Positions 14,280 to 21,946 of a stretch of DNA of 43,755 nt are shown piece after piece. The stretch is from a virus. A program made the position numbers and the translations under genes. The notes under the pieces are model-generated. The model searched no databases. It saw only the letters and a program-made list of their open reading frames with translations, and was not told the DNA's origin. Positions within the stretch are counted from its first letter, which is position 1. Every line of letters begins with the position of its first letter. The stretch covers positions 1-43,755 of IMG/VR virus record IMGVR_UViG_3300042936_000127; one strand, 5' to 3'.

Positions 14280-14945
14280 TTAGTTGTACACTCTTATTTC
14301 AAATGTTACAGCATATTGATCACCACCATCATTACATATTATATTATCCTCATAAGATATACTAACTGTTCCTGTGTATATAACTAAATAACCTGGTTGA
14401 ACATTTTTATCAAGAGAACACAACACTCTCATTTGTAAAGGATCTGTAGATGATTTAGTATTAACTGTATCACTTATAAAAACAGTGGTTTTGTCTATTG
14501 TAAATAAATCATTAGATCTACATATATATGTACCTGCTGAAGAATATTCAAACCAAATATTTCCTATTGTATTTTCTAGCACTATTGCTGTTGGGGCTCC
14601 TATGTCATAAATTAATTGTCCATCTGCCCAAGAAGTAGGAGTTGTTCCTGTAGCTACAAACCATGTTCCATAATCATTATTAGGTGCACCAACATTTGTA
14701 AAATCAAATCCAGAACCTGTATCTTTTATACGATAAGTTCTTCCTATTATTAAATCCCCACCACTTAACACATCAGGGCTACTTGCCCCACTCTGTGTTA
14801 ATAAAGCTGTAAACACTTTATAATTAGGTGTAGCTGCTTCTTTTAAACCAAACAATACACTTGTTAGTTTATTAAGCTGTTTTAGTATTTGCCACAATAG
14901 GTTTGATTCTGTTCCCCAACCTATCTGTCTAGATGGTATTGCCAT
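14280..14945 (-). CDS. Fibre protein, QIGW docking module plus shared domain X
   Basis: A 221-residue predicted fibre. Its first 31 residues (QIGW...NLLWQILKQLNKL) are the QIGW module, but there is no poly-Thr linker. From NYKVFTALLTQSG it carries domain X found in the 197-aa protein (LIIGRTY, DFTNVGAP, VATGTTPTSW, ending FEIRVYN). The combination shows that domain X was joined to different anchors in the same genome. It is the first gene of a run of three QIGW-module proteins. Receptor unknown. Confidence 0.85.
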   Translation of the reverse strand: MAIPSRQIGWGTESNLLWQILKQLNKLTSVLFGLKEAATPNYKVFTALLTQSGASSPDVLSGGDLIIGRTYRIKDTGSGFDFTNVGAPNNDYGTWFVATGTTPTSWADGQLIYDIGAPTAIVLENTIGNIWFEYSSAGTYICRSNDLFTIDKTTVFISDTVNTKSSTDPLQMRVLCSLDKNVQPGYLVIYTGTVSISYEDNIICNDGGDQYAVTFEIRVYN

Positions 14946-14956
14946 TTTATTTCTTG

Positions 14957-15304
14957 TTATATTATTAGTAAATAAATTATCGATGCTATTATTCCTCCAT
15001 ATGCTCCTGCATATATATCTAAATAGTCAAATGGTATTTCATATTTAGATTTGTAATTGTAATACCATTCTCTTGCCCAGTTCATAGTGTATCCTTGAAA
15101 CCATCCTATTACTACATAAACCCAAAAAGGTCCACCATCAAAGTTCATGAAATGATATGCAAATATAAAAGAAGCTAATACAATAACTATTGATAAAGAA
15201 AAATGTAGGTATCTGCGTTCTTTAAAGAAGTCTTTGAAGAATATCTGTGGAAAACTTGTAAAGAAAGTTGACATAGTTTTCAATAATTCTATAAATGTAC
15301 TCAT
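14957..15304 (-). CDS. Integral membrane protein, 115 aa
   Basis: Predicted inner-membrane protein with about three hydrophobic segments: HFSLSIVIVLASFIFAYHF (residues 34-52), FWVYVVIGWFQGYTM (60-74) and AGAYGGIIASIIYLLII (99-115). Charged loops include RREW-like NWAREWYYNYKSKYEIP (75-91) and FDYLDIYAG. The pattern of a positively charged segment followed by an Asp-containing final helix with Gly-Gly resembles other small phage membrane proteins, but I cannot name one. With the 119-aa neighbour it forms a two-gene membrane pair inside the fibre region. Superinfection exclusion or a lysis accessory role are possibilities. Confidence 0.8.
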   Translation of the reverse strand: MSTFIELLKTMSTFFTSFPQIFFKDFFKERRYLHFSLSIVIVLASFIFAYHFMNFDGGPFWVYVVIGWFQGYTMNWAREWYYNYKSKYEIPFDYLDIYAGAYGGIIASIIYLLII

Positions 15305-15335
15305 ATTTTTTTATTTTAATTACAAAGATATTAAA

Positions 15336-15695
15336 TTATTTTTGTATTTCTTTACATATTTTAAGCCATTCTTGATATTGACTTTTTGTTAAATTTGCAT
15401 ATGGATAAAATCCATATTGAAACTTCTGAAACTTATCAAACTCTTCCCATTTTGCAGGATAAAATCTAAAATATATAAATCCAAAAAACAAGGCTGTTGC
15501 TAACAATGCATACAACACCCATATAAAGAATGTAGGTGTTGGATAATCAGGATTAGTTACAGCAAACCACCCTGTTATAACCATTAAAGGATATATAATT
15601 CTACTTGCTCTAGGAGCATTGTACATTTTTCCAAACAGATTAATTGTGTAGTCAAGTACAAAGTTTTTGACTAAAAATTCTCTTATTGTTTTCAT
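15336..15695 (-). CDS. Membrane protein with two TM segments, 119 aa
   Basis: Predicted membrane protein. Hydrophobic segments are at about residues 33-46 (IIYPLMVITGWFAV) and 56-76 (FFIWVLYALLATALFFGFIYF), with an N-terminal basic stretch and a soluble C-terminal tail rich in Tyr, Phe and Lys (FYPAKWEEFDKFQKFQYGFY). No family recognised. It lies 31 nt upstream of the 115-aa membrane protein gene and probably shares its transcript and function. Both interrupt the row of fibre genes. Confidence 0.8.
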   Translation of the reverse strand: MKTIREFLVKNFVLDYTINLFGKMYNAPRASRIIYPLMVITGWFAVTNPDYPTPTFFIWVLYALLATALFFGFIYFRFYPAKWEEFDKFQKFQYGFYPYANLTKSQYQEWLKICKEIQK

Positions 15696-15710
15696 AATTT
15701 TTATTTGTTA

Positions 15711-16997
15711 TTAAATATTATATGATGCTAGTTGTGCACCAGTTGTTGCCACTGTACTAGCATTCTGTAATCTATCACCAATACTGTTTGCTACAAACCC
15801 TGATGATATTAAGTAGTTCCAACACTGAGCAGGTGTCATAAGTAATGTACCTACAGTGTTATCTACTAAAACTCCTTGTAATACATTTGCTGCAGATGGA
15901 ACTCTCATTGTTCCTGTTAACTCATTTGATGCACCATAAATAGTGCCAAATCTAACATCACCTACTATAGGATTACCTAATGGTACTCCAGCTGCATATA
16001 AAATCCTATCTCCTCCAGTTGATATTTGAAATAACCAGCTAGAAGTATTACTATCAATAGTAACTCTAGGAGCAACAACAGCCATGTTATTTAATGTGTT
16101 TATAACATTTCCACTTATTTTTACATAGGTTGCTGAAGCATACCCACTTGTTAAAGCAAAATTTGAATAAATAGCAGGTGCTCCAAAACCTACTGTAACT
16201 ATTCCTGTAACTGAAATACTAGCTGCTGCTGTACCATTTATAATAGCTGGTTGAGTAGTTCCTCCTGTAACATTGCCAATTACATTAACTGCTCCTCCTG
16301 TTGTAAATACTGATGGTGAAGTTGATGATAATAAATTTCCAGTAACATTAAATGTTCCTGCATTAACAGCAACAACAGAAGCACCTATTCCTGCACTTGT
16401 GCTATTTGAAGTTATATTTCCTGTACAGTTTACAACAGCTCCAGTTGCAGTACTTGTAATTGTAATAATAGCATTATTATTTGCATTTGCACTATTATTA
16501 ATTAAATTTCCTACAACATTGACTGTTCCATTACCAGTAACTTGAATAATATTTTTATTATTACTTCCAGAACCACCTCCATAATCAGTTGTAAAACTAC
16601 CATTTATATTTAAAGTGCCAGTACCTGATGATCTTATACCTGCTGTTGCTGTTGCTATAAGAGTACCAGAACTAACTAAAGAACTTCCATTAAATGTGGC
16701 TGTATTACCAGCAGCTAATGTCATTTCAATAACTGCCAAAGATGCTATTCCAGAATAAAAAGGAATTGTTGCAGTACAAGTTAGATTACCATTGTTTGCA
16801 TATATAAATTGACCACCCACTGTAATTACTGGAGAAGCCAATGCTGTGTTTCTAACTGATAATACAGTGAATGTGCCATCAATAGTAACAGTAAATGTAT
16901 TAGCATACACGTCATCTGCACTTGTTGGTACAGTACCTCCATTCCAAGTAGCTCCACTACTCCAGTTACCAGATGCCACTGCATATCTTACTGCCAT
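15711..16997 (-). CDS. Beta-helix fibre protein, GNW/ADDVYAN module (short form)
   Basis: A 428-residue predicted fibre, paralogue of the 570-aa protein upstream. The N-terminus (SGNWSSGATWNGGTVPTSAD, then DVYANTFTVTIDG) is a G8-like module: a tryptophan-rich strand, a Val-Pro turn and an Asp-Asp before repeated strands. The middle (60-270) is a Val/Thr/Asn/Gly-rich series of short strands (NVTGNLLSS, INVTGNV-type units), as in right-handed beta-helices. The last about 170 residues are nearly the same as in the paralogue (SSWLFQISTGGDR, GDRLQNASTVATTG, ASYNI at the end). It lacks the discoidin-like insert of the long form. Confidence 0.85.
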   Translation of the reverse strand: MAVRYAVASGNWSSGATWNGGTVPTSADDVYANTFTVTIDGTFTVLSVRNTALASPVITVGGQFIYANNGNLTCTATIPFYSGIASLAVIEMTLAAGNTATFNGSSLVSSGTLIATATAGIRSSGTGTLNINGSFTTDYGGGSGSNNKNIIQVTGNGTVNVVGNLINNSANANNNAIITITSTATGAVVNCTGNITSNSTSAGIGASVVAVNAGTFNVTGNLLSSTSPSVFTTGGAVNVIGNVTGGTTQPAIINGTAAASISVTGIVTVGFGAPAIYSNFALTSGYASATYVKISGNVINTLNNMAVVAPRVTIDSNTSSWLFQISTGGDRILYAAGVPLGNPIVGDVRFGTIYGASNELTGTMRVPSAANVLQGVLVDNTVGTLLMTPAQCWNYLISSGFVANSIGDRLQNASTVATTGAQLASYNI

Positions 16998-17009
16998 AAT
17001 TAAATATTT

Positions 17010-18722
17010 TTATATATTATAACTTGCTATTTGACCTCCTGTTGTTGCTACTGTAGCAGCATTTTGTAATCTGTCTCCAATACTATCAGTAGTGAAACCA
17101 CTTGAAATTAAATAATTCCAAAAGTCTGCTGGTGTCATTAATAGTGTTCCTGTTGTTGCATCAGTTAATACACCTAATAGCACTGTTGCAGGTATAGGCA
17201 TAGCTAATGTACCTGTAAGTTCACTTGATGCCCCATATACTGTGCCAAGTCTAACATCTCCTATTGCAGGATTACCTAAAGGCACACCTGCTGCATATAA
17301 TGTTCTGTTACCACCTGTACTTATTTGAAATAACCAACTTGATGTATTTGTGTCTATTGTCACTCTTGGTGCTACAATAGCCATAACATTATTTGTATTA
17401 ACTACATTGCCTGATACCTTCACAAAAGTACCTGACGCATATCCTGACGTAAGAGCAAATGATGAATATATCGCTGGTCCTCCTGTGCCTGCTGTAATTA
17501 TTCCTGTTACTGATATTGTAGCAGCTGTTGTTATATTAAAAATAGCTGCTTGAGCTGTTGAACCATTTACGTTCCCTATTTGTGTATAATTAACTGCTCC
17601 AAATAATGCAACAGCTGGTGATGTTACTCCTGTTGTATTTCCTGTAATATTTATATTTCCAGAACTTGCAAAAACAGGACTTGATGATGTGGCTGGATTT
17701 GTAGAACCTGTAACATTACCAGTTATATTAATAGTCCCTCCAGTATTCATTACTAAAGTATTAATATTATTACCTGCATTATTAGTAGAAGTAAGATTAC
17801 CAACAATATTAAGCGTACCTGTAAGTGTTACTGAAATCATTGATCTACCAGTAGTACCATCAATACTATAATTACCATTCAGATTTAATGTTCCTGTACT
17901 TGAATGCCTGATAGCAAAAAAACTACCAGTATTTGTAAGAGTTAACATGCTACCAGTAAAAGTACCTATATTTGGACTTGGTAAAGTCATTTCTAAAACT
18001 GGGACTGATGCTGCTCCTACAACAATAGCAGGAGAAGAAGTACAAGTTAAATCACCTCCATTAGCATATATGAATTGCCCTCCTGCTGCGCCTCCATATA
18101 CACTAGCTGTAGATTCTGTTAATTCAAATTCTCCAATAGTTGGTGGTGTTCCTGCTGATACTACAGCTGTTATGTTTATTCTGTAATATGTATAAGATGT
18201 TATATTAGCTAAAACACTACTTACATAATTACCACCTAATGATATTACAGCACCTGTAACTGTATCTAATGTTGTATAAGAAATACCATCATTTGAACCT
18301 TGGAATGTCCAAGCAGTTGGAAATGATAATGTAGTAGAACTAATCATTCTAAGAATATATCTCTTTATAACTTTTCCACTTGGAAATTGATAACCTAATG
18401 TTCCTGTATTACCTGTACCTGATTGCCAAAATGTAGTGTTAGAATCTTGAGAAAAAGCATTCCAAGAAAGGTTAGCTCCAGTTTGAGAAGATGCAAAAAC
18501 TATCCCACTTGGAGTGCTATTAGAAGTCATTGCAGGAGTTGCAATATTAGGAATAGAAATAGGAGAAGCTGTATTTCTTATAGTCTGTACTGTATATGTT
18601 CCATTTATGGTAACAGTAAAGTTATTTGCATATAGATCATCAGCAGTTGTTGGAACAACACCATTGTCCCAAATTGCTGGATTATTAAAATTACCTGTAG
18701 CTACTGCAAATCTTATTGGCAT
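17010..18722 (-). CDS. Beta-helix fibre protein with inserted F5/8C discoidin-like domain (long form)
   Basis: A 570-residue predicted fibre. N-terminal GNW/ADDLYAN module (1-52) and C-terminal region match the 428-aa paralogue. Residues about 58-205 are an extra domain that reads as a discoidin (F5/8 type C) carbohydrate-binding fold: AFSQDSNTTFWQSGTG, LGYQFPSGKVIKRYIL, FPTAWTFQGSNDG, then YRINI and GEFEL at its end. After it the paralogous sequence resumes (GGQFIYANGGDLTC). A binding domain has thus been inserted into, or lost from, otherwise similar fibres. F5/8C domains commonly bind sugars; the target here is unknown. Confidence 0.87.
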   Translation of the reverse strand: MPIRFAVATGNFNNPAIWDNGVVPTTADDLYANNFTVTINGTYTVQTIRNTASPISIPNIATPAMTSNSTPSGIVFASSQTGANLSWNAFSQDSNTTFWQSGTGNTGTLGYQFPSGKVIKRYILRMISSTTLSFPTAWTFQGSNDGISYTTLDTVTGAVISLGGNYVSSVLANITSYTYYRINITAVVSAGTPPTIGEFELTESTASVYGGAAGGQFIYANGGDLTCTSSPAIVVGAASVPVLEMTLPSPNIGTFTGSMLTLTNTGSFFAIRHSSTGTLNLNGNYSIDGTTGRSMISVTLTGTLNIVGNLTSTNNAGNNINTLVMNTGGTINITGNVTGSTNPATSSSPVFASSGNINITGNTTGVTSPAVALFGAVNYTQIGNVNGSTAQAAIFNITTAATISVTGIITAGTGGPAIYSSFALTSGYASGTFVKVSGNVVNTNNVMAIVAPRVTIDTNTSSWLFQISTGGNRTLYAAGVPLGNPAIGDVRLGTVYGASSELTGTLAMPIPATVLLGVLTDATTGTLLMTPADFWNYLISSGFTTDSIGDRLQNAATVATTGGQIASYNI

Positions 18723-18725
18723 TTA

Positions 18726-19016
18726 TTATAAATTTTTATCAATTATAAACTGCTGCAATGCTCCCATAATAGTAACTGTAGCTGTTGTTGCAGCAGAATC
18801 TCCACTTTCAAAAACATCCATGTATGTTATAGGAATAGAATTGTCAGGAAGACTCACTGAGCTTCCATCTTCTAACACTCTATAAGGTGTTAAACGCATA
18901 GCTACACTACCACCTATATCAGTTGGTTTAACCAATGGTGATATTGCTAAATTTACCATAAAATATGGGTAAACATTTCCATCTACTTCAATTGGGTTTG
19001 TACTTGTAATTGGCAT
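18726..19016 (-). CDS. Hypothetical protein, 96 aa, fibre-region adaptor candidate
   Basis: No family recognised. The protein is beta-rich (ISPLVKPTDIGGSVAMRLTP, residues 26-45; IPITYMDVFESGD, 61-73) with a short C-terminal helix (MGALQQFIID). It has no cysteines, linker or docking module. Its start is preceded by the A-rich leader AAAAATAAAAATT. It lies between the 409-aa fibre and the 570-aa beta-helix fibre and may join fibres to the baseplate; that is a guess from position. Confidence 0.75.
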   Translation of the reverse strand: MPITSTNPIEVDGNVYPYFMVNLAISPLVKPTDIGGSVAMRLTPYRVLEDGSSVSLPDNSIPITYMDVFESGDSAATTATVTIMGALQQFIIDKNL

Positions 19017-19028
19017 AATTTTTATTTT

Positions 19029-20258
19029 TTATGTATATATTGCTATTTCTCTATCTGTCCAAGCTACGTTTGTAGCAGTTGCAATGGTTATTGAACCACT
19101 TGCTCCTATTGTTAATCTTGTTATTGTCCACACTGTTGCACTTTCACTCACACCTGTTCCTAAAGCCACACCACAATAGTTTATATTATTGTTAGTAGAG
19201 TTGTTTGCATTTCTTCTTGTAGATGCATTCTGTTTATCATTAAAGGTTGTCCAATCTGCAGAACTTAAAGCTCCTCTTGATGTTGCACTTGCTGTAGGTA
19301 AATCAAATGTATGTGTAGTTCCTGTTGAATTGACAACAAAATCAGTTCCACTTGTACCTGCAACCATTGTTTGTGTAGCTCCTGTCAAAGAATTTAAAGA
19401 AGTTATTGCTGACGTAATATATGTAGTTGTATCTAAAGCAAATGTACCAGCTGCTGTCATTATAACAAATGGCGTGCCTGTAGTCCATGTTGGATAGTTT
19501 AATGCTCCCCAAGTACCAACAGTTGGTATTGTTGGAAATGTTTGCCAAGTTTTATCACCTCTCCAATATTCAGATATTGTACCTGGTGTTATTCCAGGTT
19601 CTTTGCTATTCCAAACTGTTGCACTTGCTATTCTACTATCTGCAAGAGTTCCTGTCCATCCTAATGTAAGACTTGTAGCAGCTAATAATGCTGTAGATGG
19701 TGAACCACCTAATGTAAGAGTGACATTTGTATCATCTGTTTTTGTAAGAGCAGCTGGTGTAGGAAGAGGTATGGTTGCCCAAGTTGCTATTGTGCCATCT
19801 GTTGTTAAGAACTTACCATTATTTCCTGTTTGTGTTGGAAGAGCATCGACTGTCTGCCAGCTAGCATTTGTACCATCTGTCTGTAAATATTTACCATTGT
19901 TTCCTGTTTGAGAAGGAAGACTACTAATAGTCCAAGTTCTATCTGCTGACAAATCAAATGTTACACCATTAATTGTCAATGTTCTAGATATAGGAACATA
20001 GGTTCCAGATAAAGAAGGGAGATCACTAGCCTGTATTGTTCTAAAAGAAGGAAGACCACTTCCTGAATTAGGAGAAGCATAAAATAATTTTTGTGCTTGT
20101 GATATTTTAGAAAAAGAAATATTAGGTGTACTTGTAGGAGATGTTACTACAGAATTAAACAAAGGAGAAAGATTTCCTGCAGAAAAAGATGTAACTGTTC
20201 CAGTTCCAGGAAGTCCTGAAGATTTTATCTTTCCATATTTATCGTATACTTGTATCAT
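19029..20258 (-). CDS. Tail fibre protein with TDGT repeats, 409 aa
   Basis: A long, Thr/Ser-rich, low-charge protein typical of phage fibres. Two direct repeats of 26 residues, [17 protein letters not shown] (114-130) and [17 protein letters not shown] (140-156), are the well-known GKxLxTDGTxxxW unit of tail fibres. Other common fibre blocks are [13 protein letters not shown] (22-34), [19 protein letters not shown] (92-110), [15 protein letters not shown] and SLTGATQTM. The C-terminus ([21 protein letters not shown]) may be the tip. It starts in an ATGA overlap with the upstream 99-aa gene, whose stop is TGA. It is the longest protein without a docking module and may be the main side fibre. 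Confidence 0.9.
   Translation of the reverse strand: MIQVYDKYGKIKSSGLPGTGTVTSFSAGNLSPLFNSVVTSPTSTPNISFSKISQAQKLFYASPNSGSGLPSFRTIQASDLPSLSGTYVPISRTLTINGVTFDLSADRTWTISSLPSQTGNNGKYLQTDGTNASWQTVDALPTQTGNNGKFLTTDGTIATWATIPLPTPAALTKTDDTNVTLTLGGSPSTALLAATSLTLGWTGTLADSRIASATVWNSKEPGITPGTISEYWRGDKTWQTFPTIPTVGTWGALNYPTWTTGTPFVIMTAAGTFALDTTTYITSAITSLNSLTGATQTMVAGTSGTDFVVNSTGTTHTFDLPTASATSRGALSSADWTTFNDKQNASTRRNANNSTNNNINYCGVALGTGVSESATVWTITRLTIGASGSITIATATNVAWTDREIAIYT
19779..19919 (-). repeat. Direct repeat in fibre gene (TDGT unit)
   Basis: Two 63-nt copies spaced 78 nt apart encode the repeated GNNGKxLxTDGTxAxW unit. Copies are similar but not identical in DNA, so they are not a recent duplication. 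Confidence 0.85.
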
Positions 20259-20554
20259 GTTGTTTCTGCTGAAATGTAATACGTTGTGTCAAGTTGTGTA
20301 GATTCTAAACGTAGATAATCTCCTTGAGAAAGCGTATAAATAGTTGTGTCTCTTACAGAATCTCCAGCATCAAGATCAAACCTATAAATAGGAATTTCAT
20401 GTATACCAGGACCTGTTTCAAATCTATTAACTGTTAGTGTATAATTAGAGTTTATATTATTTATAACAATTAAAGAAATTTCCATAGATGTAGTTGTACA
20501 AACAATTTTTGTACTACAATCTAAAGCAATTTTTCCTTGATATACTACATTCAT
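20255..20554 (-). CDS. Hypothetical virion-type protein, 99 aa
   Basis: No family recognised. A beta-rich protein without membrane segment: [19 protein letters not shown] (residues 9-27) with two cysteines, then [10 protein letters not shown] and [17 protein letters not shown]. The segment [18 protein letters not shown] resembles the repeated strand-turn pattern of tail spike or tail-tube-like proteins, but a name would be overreach. Its TGA stop overlaps the fibre gene start (ATGA). It is one of two genes in the window that end in TGA. Confidence 0.75.
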   Translation of the reverse strand: MNVVYQGKIALDCSTKIVCTTTSMEISLIVINNINSNYTLTVNRFETGPGIHEIPIYRFDLDAGDSVRDTTIYTLSQGDYLRLESTQLDTTYYISAETT

Positions 20555-20583
20555 TATACTGTTCCTTGATATATTACTTCCAT
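20554..20583 (-). other. Nine-codon ORF mimicking the start of the next gene
   Basis: ATG to TAA encodes MEVIYQGTV and its stop overlaps the start of the 99-aa gene (TAATG), which begins MNVVYQGKI. The two starts are near-copies in DNA (GTAATATATCAAGGAA versus GTAGTATATCAAGGAA). It overlaps the end of the 49-aa gene in another frame. It could be a leader peptide for coupled translation or the remnant of a tandem duplication of a gene start. Confidence 0.5.
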
Positions 20584-20723
20584 ACGTCTAGTGTCATTGT
20601 CATAATTCCAACATATAGAACATATGTGTCAAAATTATATTTTTCATCAGCATACATAATCTCCCAACCTAAAGCTAGTCTATCATGTGGCCAATGGAAT
20701 GCTATTTGTAATTGCCATTCCAT
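20574..20723 (-). CDS. Small hypothetical protein, 49 aa
   Basis: Short frame starting in a TAATG junction with the 46-aa gene. The product, MEWQLQIAFHWPHDRLALGW, then EIMYADEKYNFDTYVLYVG, has the look of small phage proteins with a His-Trp-Pro strand followed by an Asp-Glu turn and a hydrophobic strand (VLYVGIMTMTLDVW). Similar short proteins with GW-x-x-x-x-x-DE occur in Bacteroidota phages as I recall; the function is unknown. Junction and filled gap support it. Confidence 0.72.
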   Translation of the reverse strand: MEWQLQIAFHWPHDRLALGWEIMYADEKYNFDTYVLYVGIMTMTLDVWK

Positions 20724-20863
20724 TATACTTTTCCTTGCCCTCTATAAAGCTTCTTGTAGTTTTTAGAAGATTTTAAGTTAGATGTTTGTGATTTAGAATG
20801 TATACCAGGACGACTGATGTCTGGTATTACACGTTTTTGTACTGTGTTGGTTACCTTTGCCAT
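20723..20863 (-). CDS. Small basic protein, 46 aa
   Basis: Short frame joined by TAATG to the endolysin stop upstream and to the 49-aa gene downstream. The product (MAKVTNTVQKRVIPDISRPG, ending NYKKLYRGQGKV) is Lys/Arg-rich and disordered-looking. No family recognised. The coupled junctions on both sides make it a likely real gene. Possible role: small virion or accessory lysis protein. Confidence 0.72.
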   Translation of the reverse strand: MAKVTNTVQKRVIPDISRPGIHSKSQTSNLKSSKNYKKLYRGQGKV

Positions 20864-21354
20864 TATTTAAAATATAAATTTGATTCTGCTTTTCTTCTTC
20901 TAACAAGTCCTGCTAGCTTAACACCACCAGCTGTAATGTATTTTGTTTCAAACCATTTTTGTATTTGCTCTTTAGGAGCTTTTTGATTAATAAGTTTAAA
21001 TAATGTATCTGATCCTCCTGTATTATATGTATAACTAACAAGAGCATCAAATTGATTTTGTGTTAATGAGATTTTTATTTTAGATGAAACTATTCTTTCA
21101 AATACACCAAGATCTTCAACAAGTGCTTTCTCAGCTTCTTGTTTGTTATCTATTGTAATGTTAGCGTAAGCTTCTTGTTTGTCTTTGGTTCCTTTTAAGA
21201 ACTGACCATTCTTGTTTCTCATAGCTCTTCCATATCCTTCTGTCCAAACTTGAGCTGGGCACATCTTAGGTTGAAGCCCAATCATAGAAGAATCTCCATC
21301 ATGTAGAGATTCAAACTCTTTAATCAGACTAAGACCATTTACACTTGTTCTCAT
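20863..21354 (-). CDS. Endolysin, GH24 (T4-type) lysozyme
   Basis: A 163-residue muramidase that cuts the glycan chain of peptidoglycan. The catalytic Glu is in LIKEFESLHDG (E15), and the Thr of VWTEGYGR aligns with T26 of T4 lysozyme (WTIGYG in many members). The body has the family blocks LTQNQFDALVSYTYNTGG (residues 108-125), then a C-terminal GLVRRRKAESNLYF, which is the R-R-x-x-E-x-x-L-Y/F end. The Asp between Glu and Thr is less clear, a small cause for caution. There is no signal peptide, so it needs the holin for export. It is followed by two small genes and preceded by the membrane-anchored 194-aa gene. Confidence 0.9.
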   Translation of the reverse strand: MRTSVNGLSLIKEFESLHDGDSSMIGLQPKMCPAQVWTEGYGRAMRNKNGQFLKGTKDKQEAYANITIDNKQEAEKALVEDLGVFERIVSSKIKISLTQNQFDALVSYTYNTGGSDTLFKLINQKAPKEQIQKWFETKYITAGGVKLAGLVRRRKAESNLYFK

Positions 21355-21360
21355 GGTTTA

Positions 21361-21945
21361 TTATTTTTTATTTAAGTTGATTTTCCAATATGTACCAACA
21401 CCAAATATTAATGTTCCATCAAAATTCACACCAACGTTAGCTTGATATACTCTGTCCTTCCTGTCTTTATATAAGACACCAGGGGTAAATGATTGTAGGG
21501 TTCTCCTGTCACCAAACAAGTTACCTCCTATATACAATTGTCTTTTAGGATCTTGTTGTTTTATAATTGTAGTTGTCTTAGTGACAAGAGGTATCTTATA
21601 GTTTTTGAAGATGGTTCTTTCTTTAAGACTATTTTGAAACACTGTGTCTATAACTGTTATTGTTCCAAGACTGTCTAAAGCTATTGTGTCTTTATATGTT
21701 GTTCTTCTGTTATATTCTTTCATGCATTCTTCTACATTAGCAAATATAATTTTCTCAAAAGGAACGTATTGTATTTTATCTACAGTGACCTTCTTGATGA
21801 TTGTGTCAATTGTTTTCTTCCATATAGTATCATATTTAGTTATGACAACTGGTTCTTTAGGAACAATTGTAGACTCACAGCTTCTCATTAATATAATGAT
21901 GATTGCAAGGATTATAATTACAATATATTTATAATCAAATTTCAT
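21361..21945 (-). CDS. Membrane-anchored periplasmic protein, possible spanin analogue
   Basis: A 194-residue protein with an N-terminal membrane anchor (YIVIIILAIIIILM, residues 7-20) just before a Cys (RSC, 23), then a periplasm-like body of repeated Asp-Thr-Ile strands (YDTIWKKTIDTII, DKIQYVPFEKIIF, IDTVFQNSLKERTIFKNYK) and a C-terminal beta part (YIGGNLFGDRRTLQSFTPG, GVNFDGTLIFGVG). This layout of anchor plus elongated domain with an outer-membrane-like beta end occurs in Bacteroidota phages next to holin and lysozyme. A spanin-like, outer-membrane-disrupting role is inferred from position. It is not a recognised Rz homologue. Confidence 0.7.
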   Translation of the reverse strand: MKFDYKYIVIIILAIIIILMRSCESTIVPKEPVVITKYDTIWKKTIDTIIKKVTVDKIQYVPFEKIIFANVEECMKEYNRRTTYKDTIALDSLGTITVIDTVFQNSLKERTIFKNYKIPLVTKTTTIIKQQDPKRQLYIGGNLFGDRRTLQSFTPGVLYKDRKDRVYQANVGVNFDGTLIFGVGTYWKINLNKK

Positions 21946-21946
21946 A

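Noticed and set aside
15305-15335. TATCTTTG as a second promoter candidate before the 115-aa gene
   Set aside because: The -7 element matches TAnnTTTG, but at 19 nt upstream there is AAAG rather than TTTG; too weak in AT-rich DNA.
16273-18186. Plus-strand frames rich in Val/Pro/Thr within the beta-helix fibre genes
   Set aside because: These are antisense reflections of Thr/Gly/Asn-rich fibre coding; the opposite strand has long, paralogous proteins with clear domain structure.
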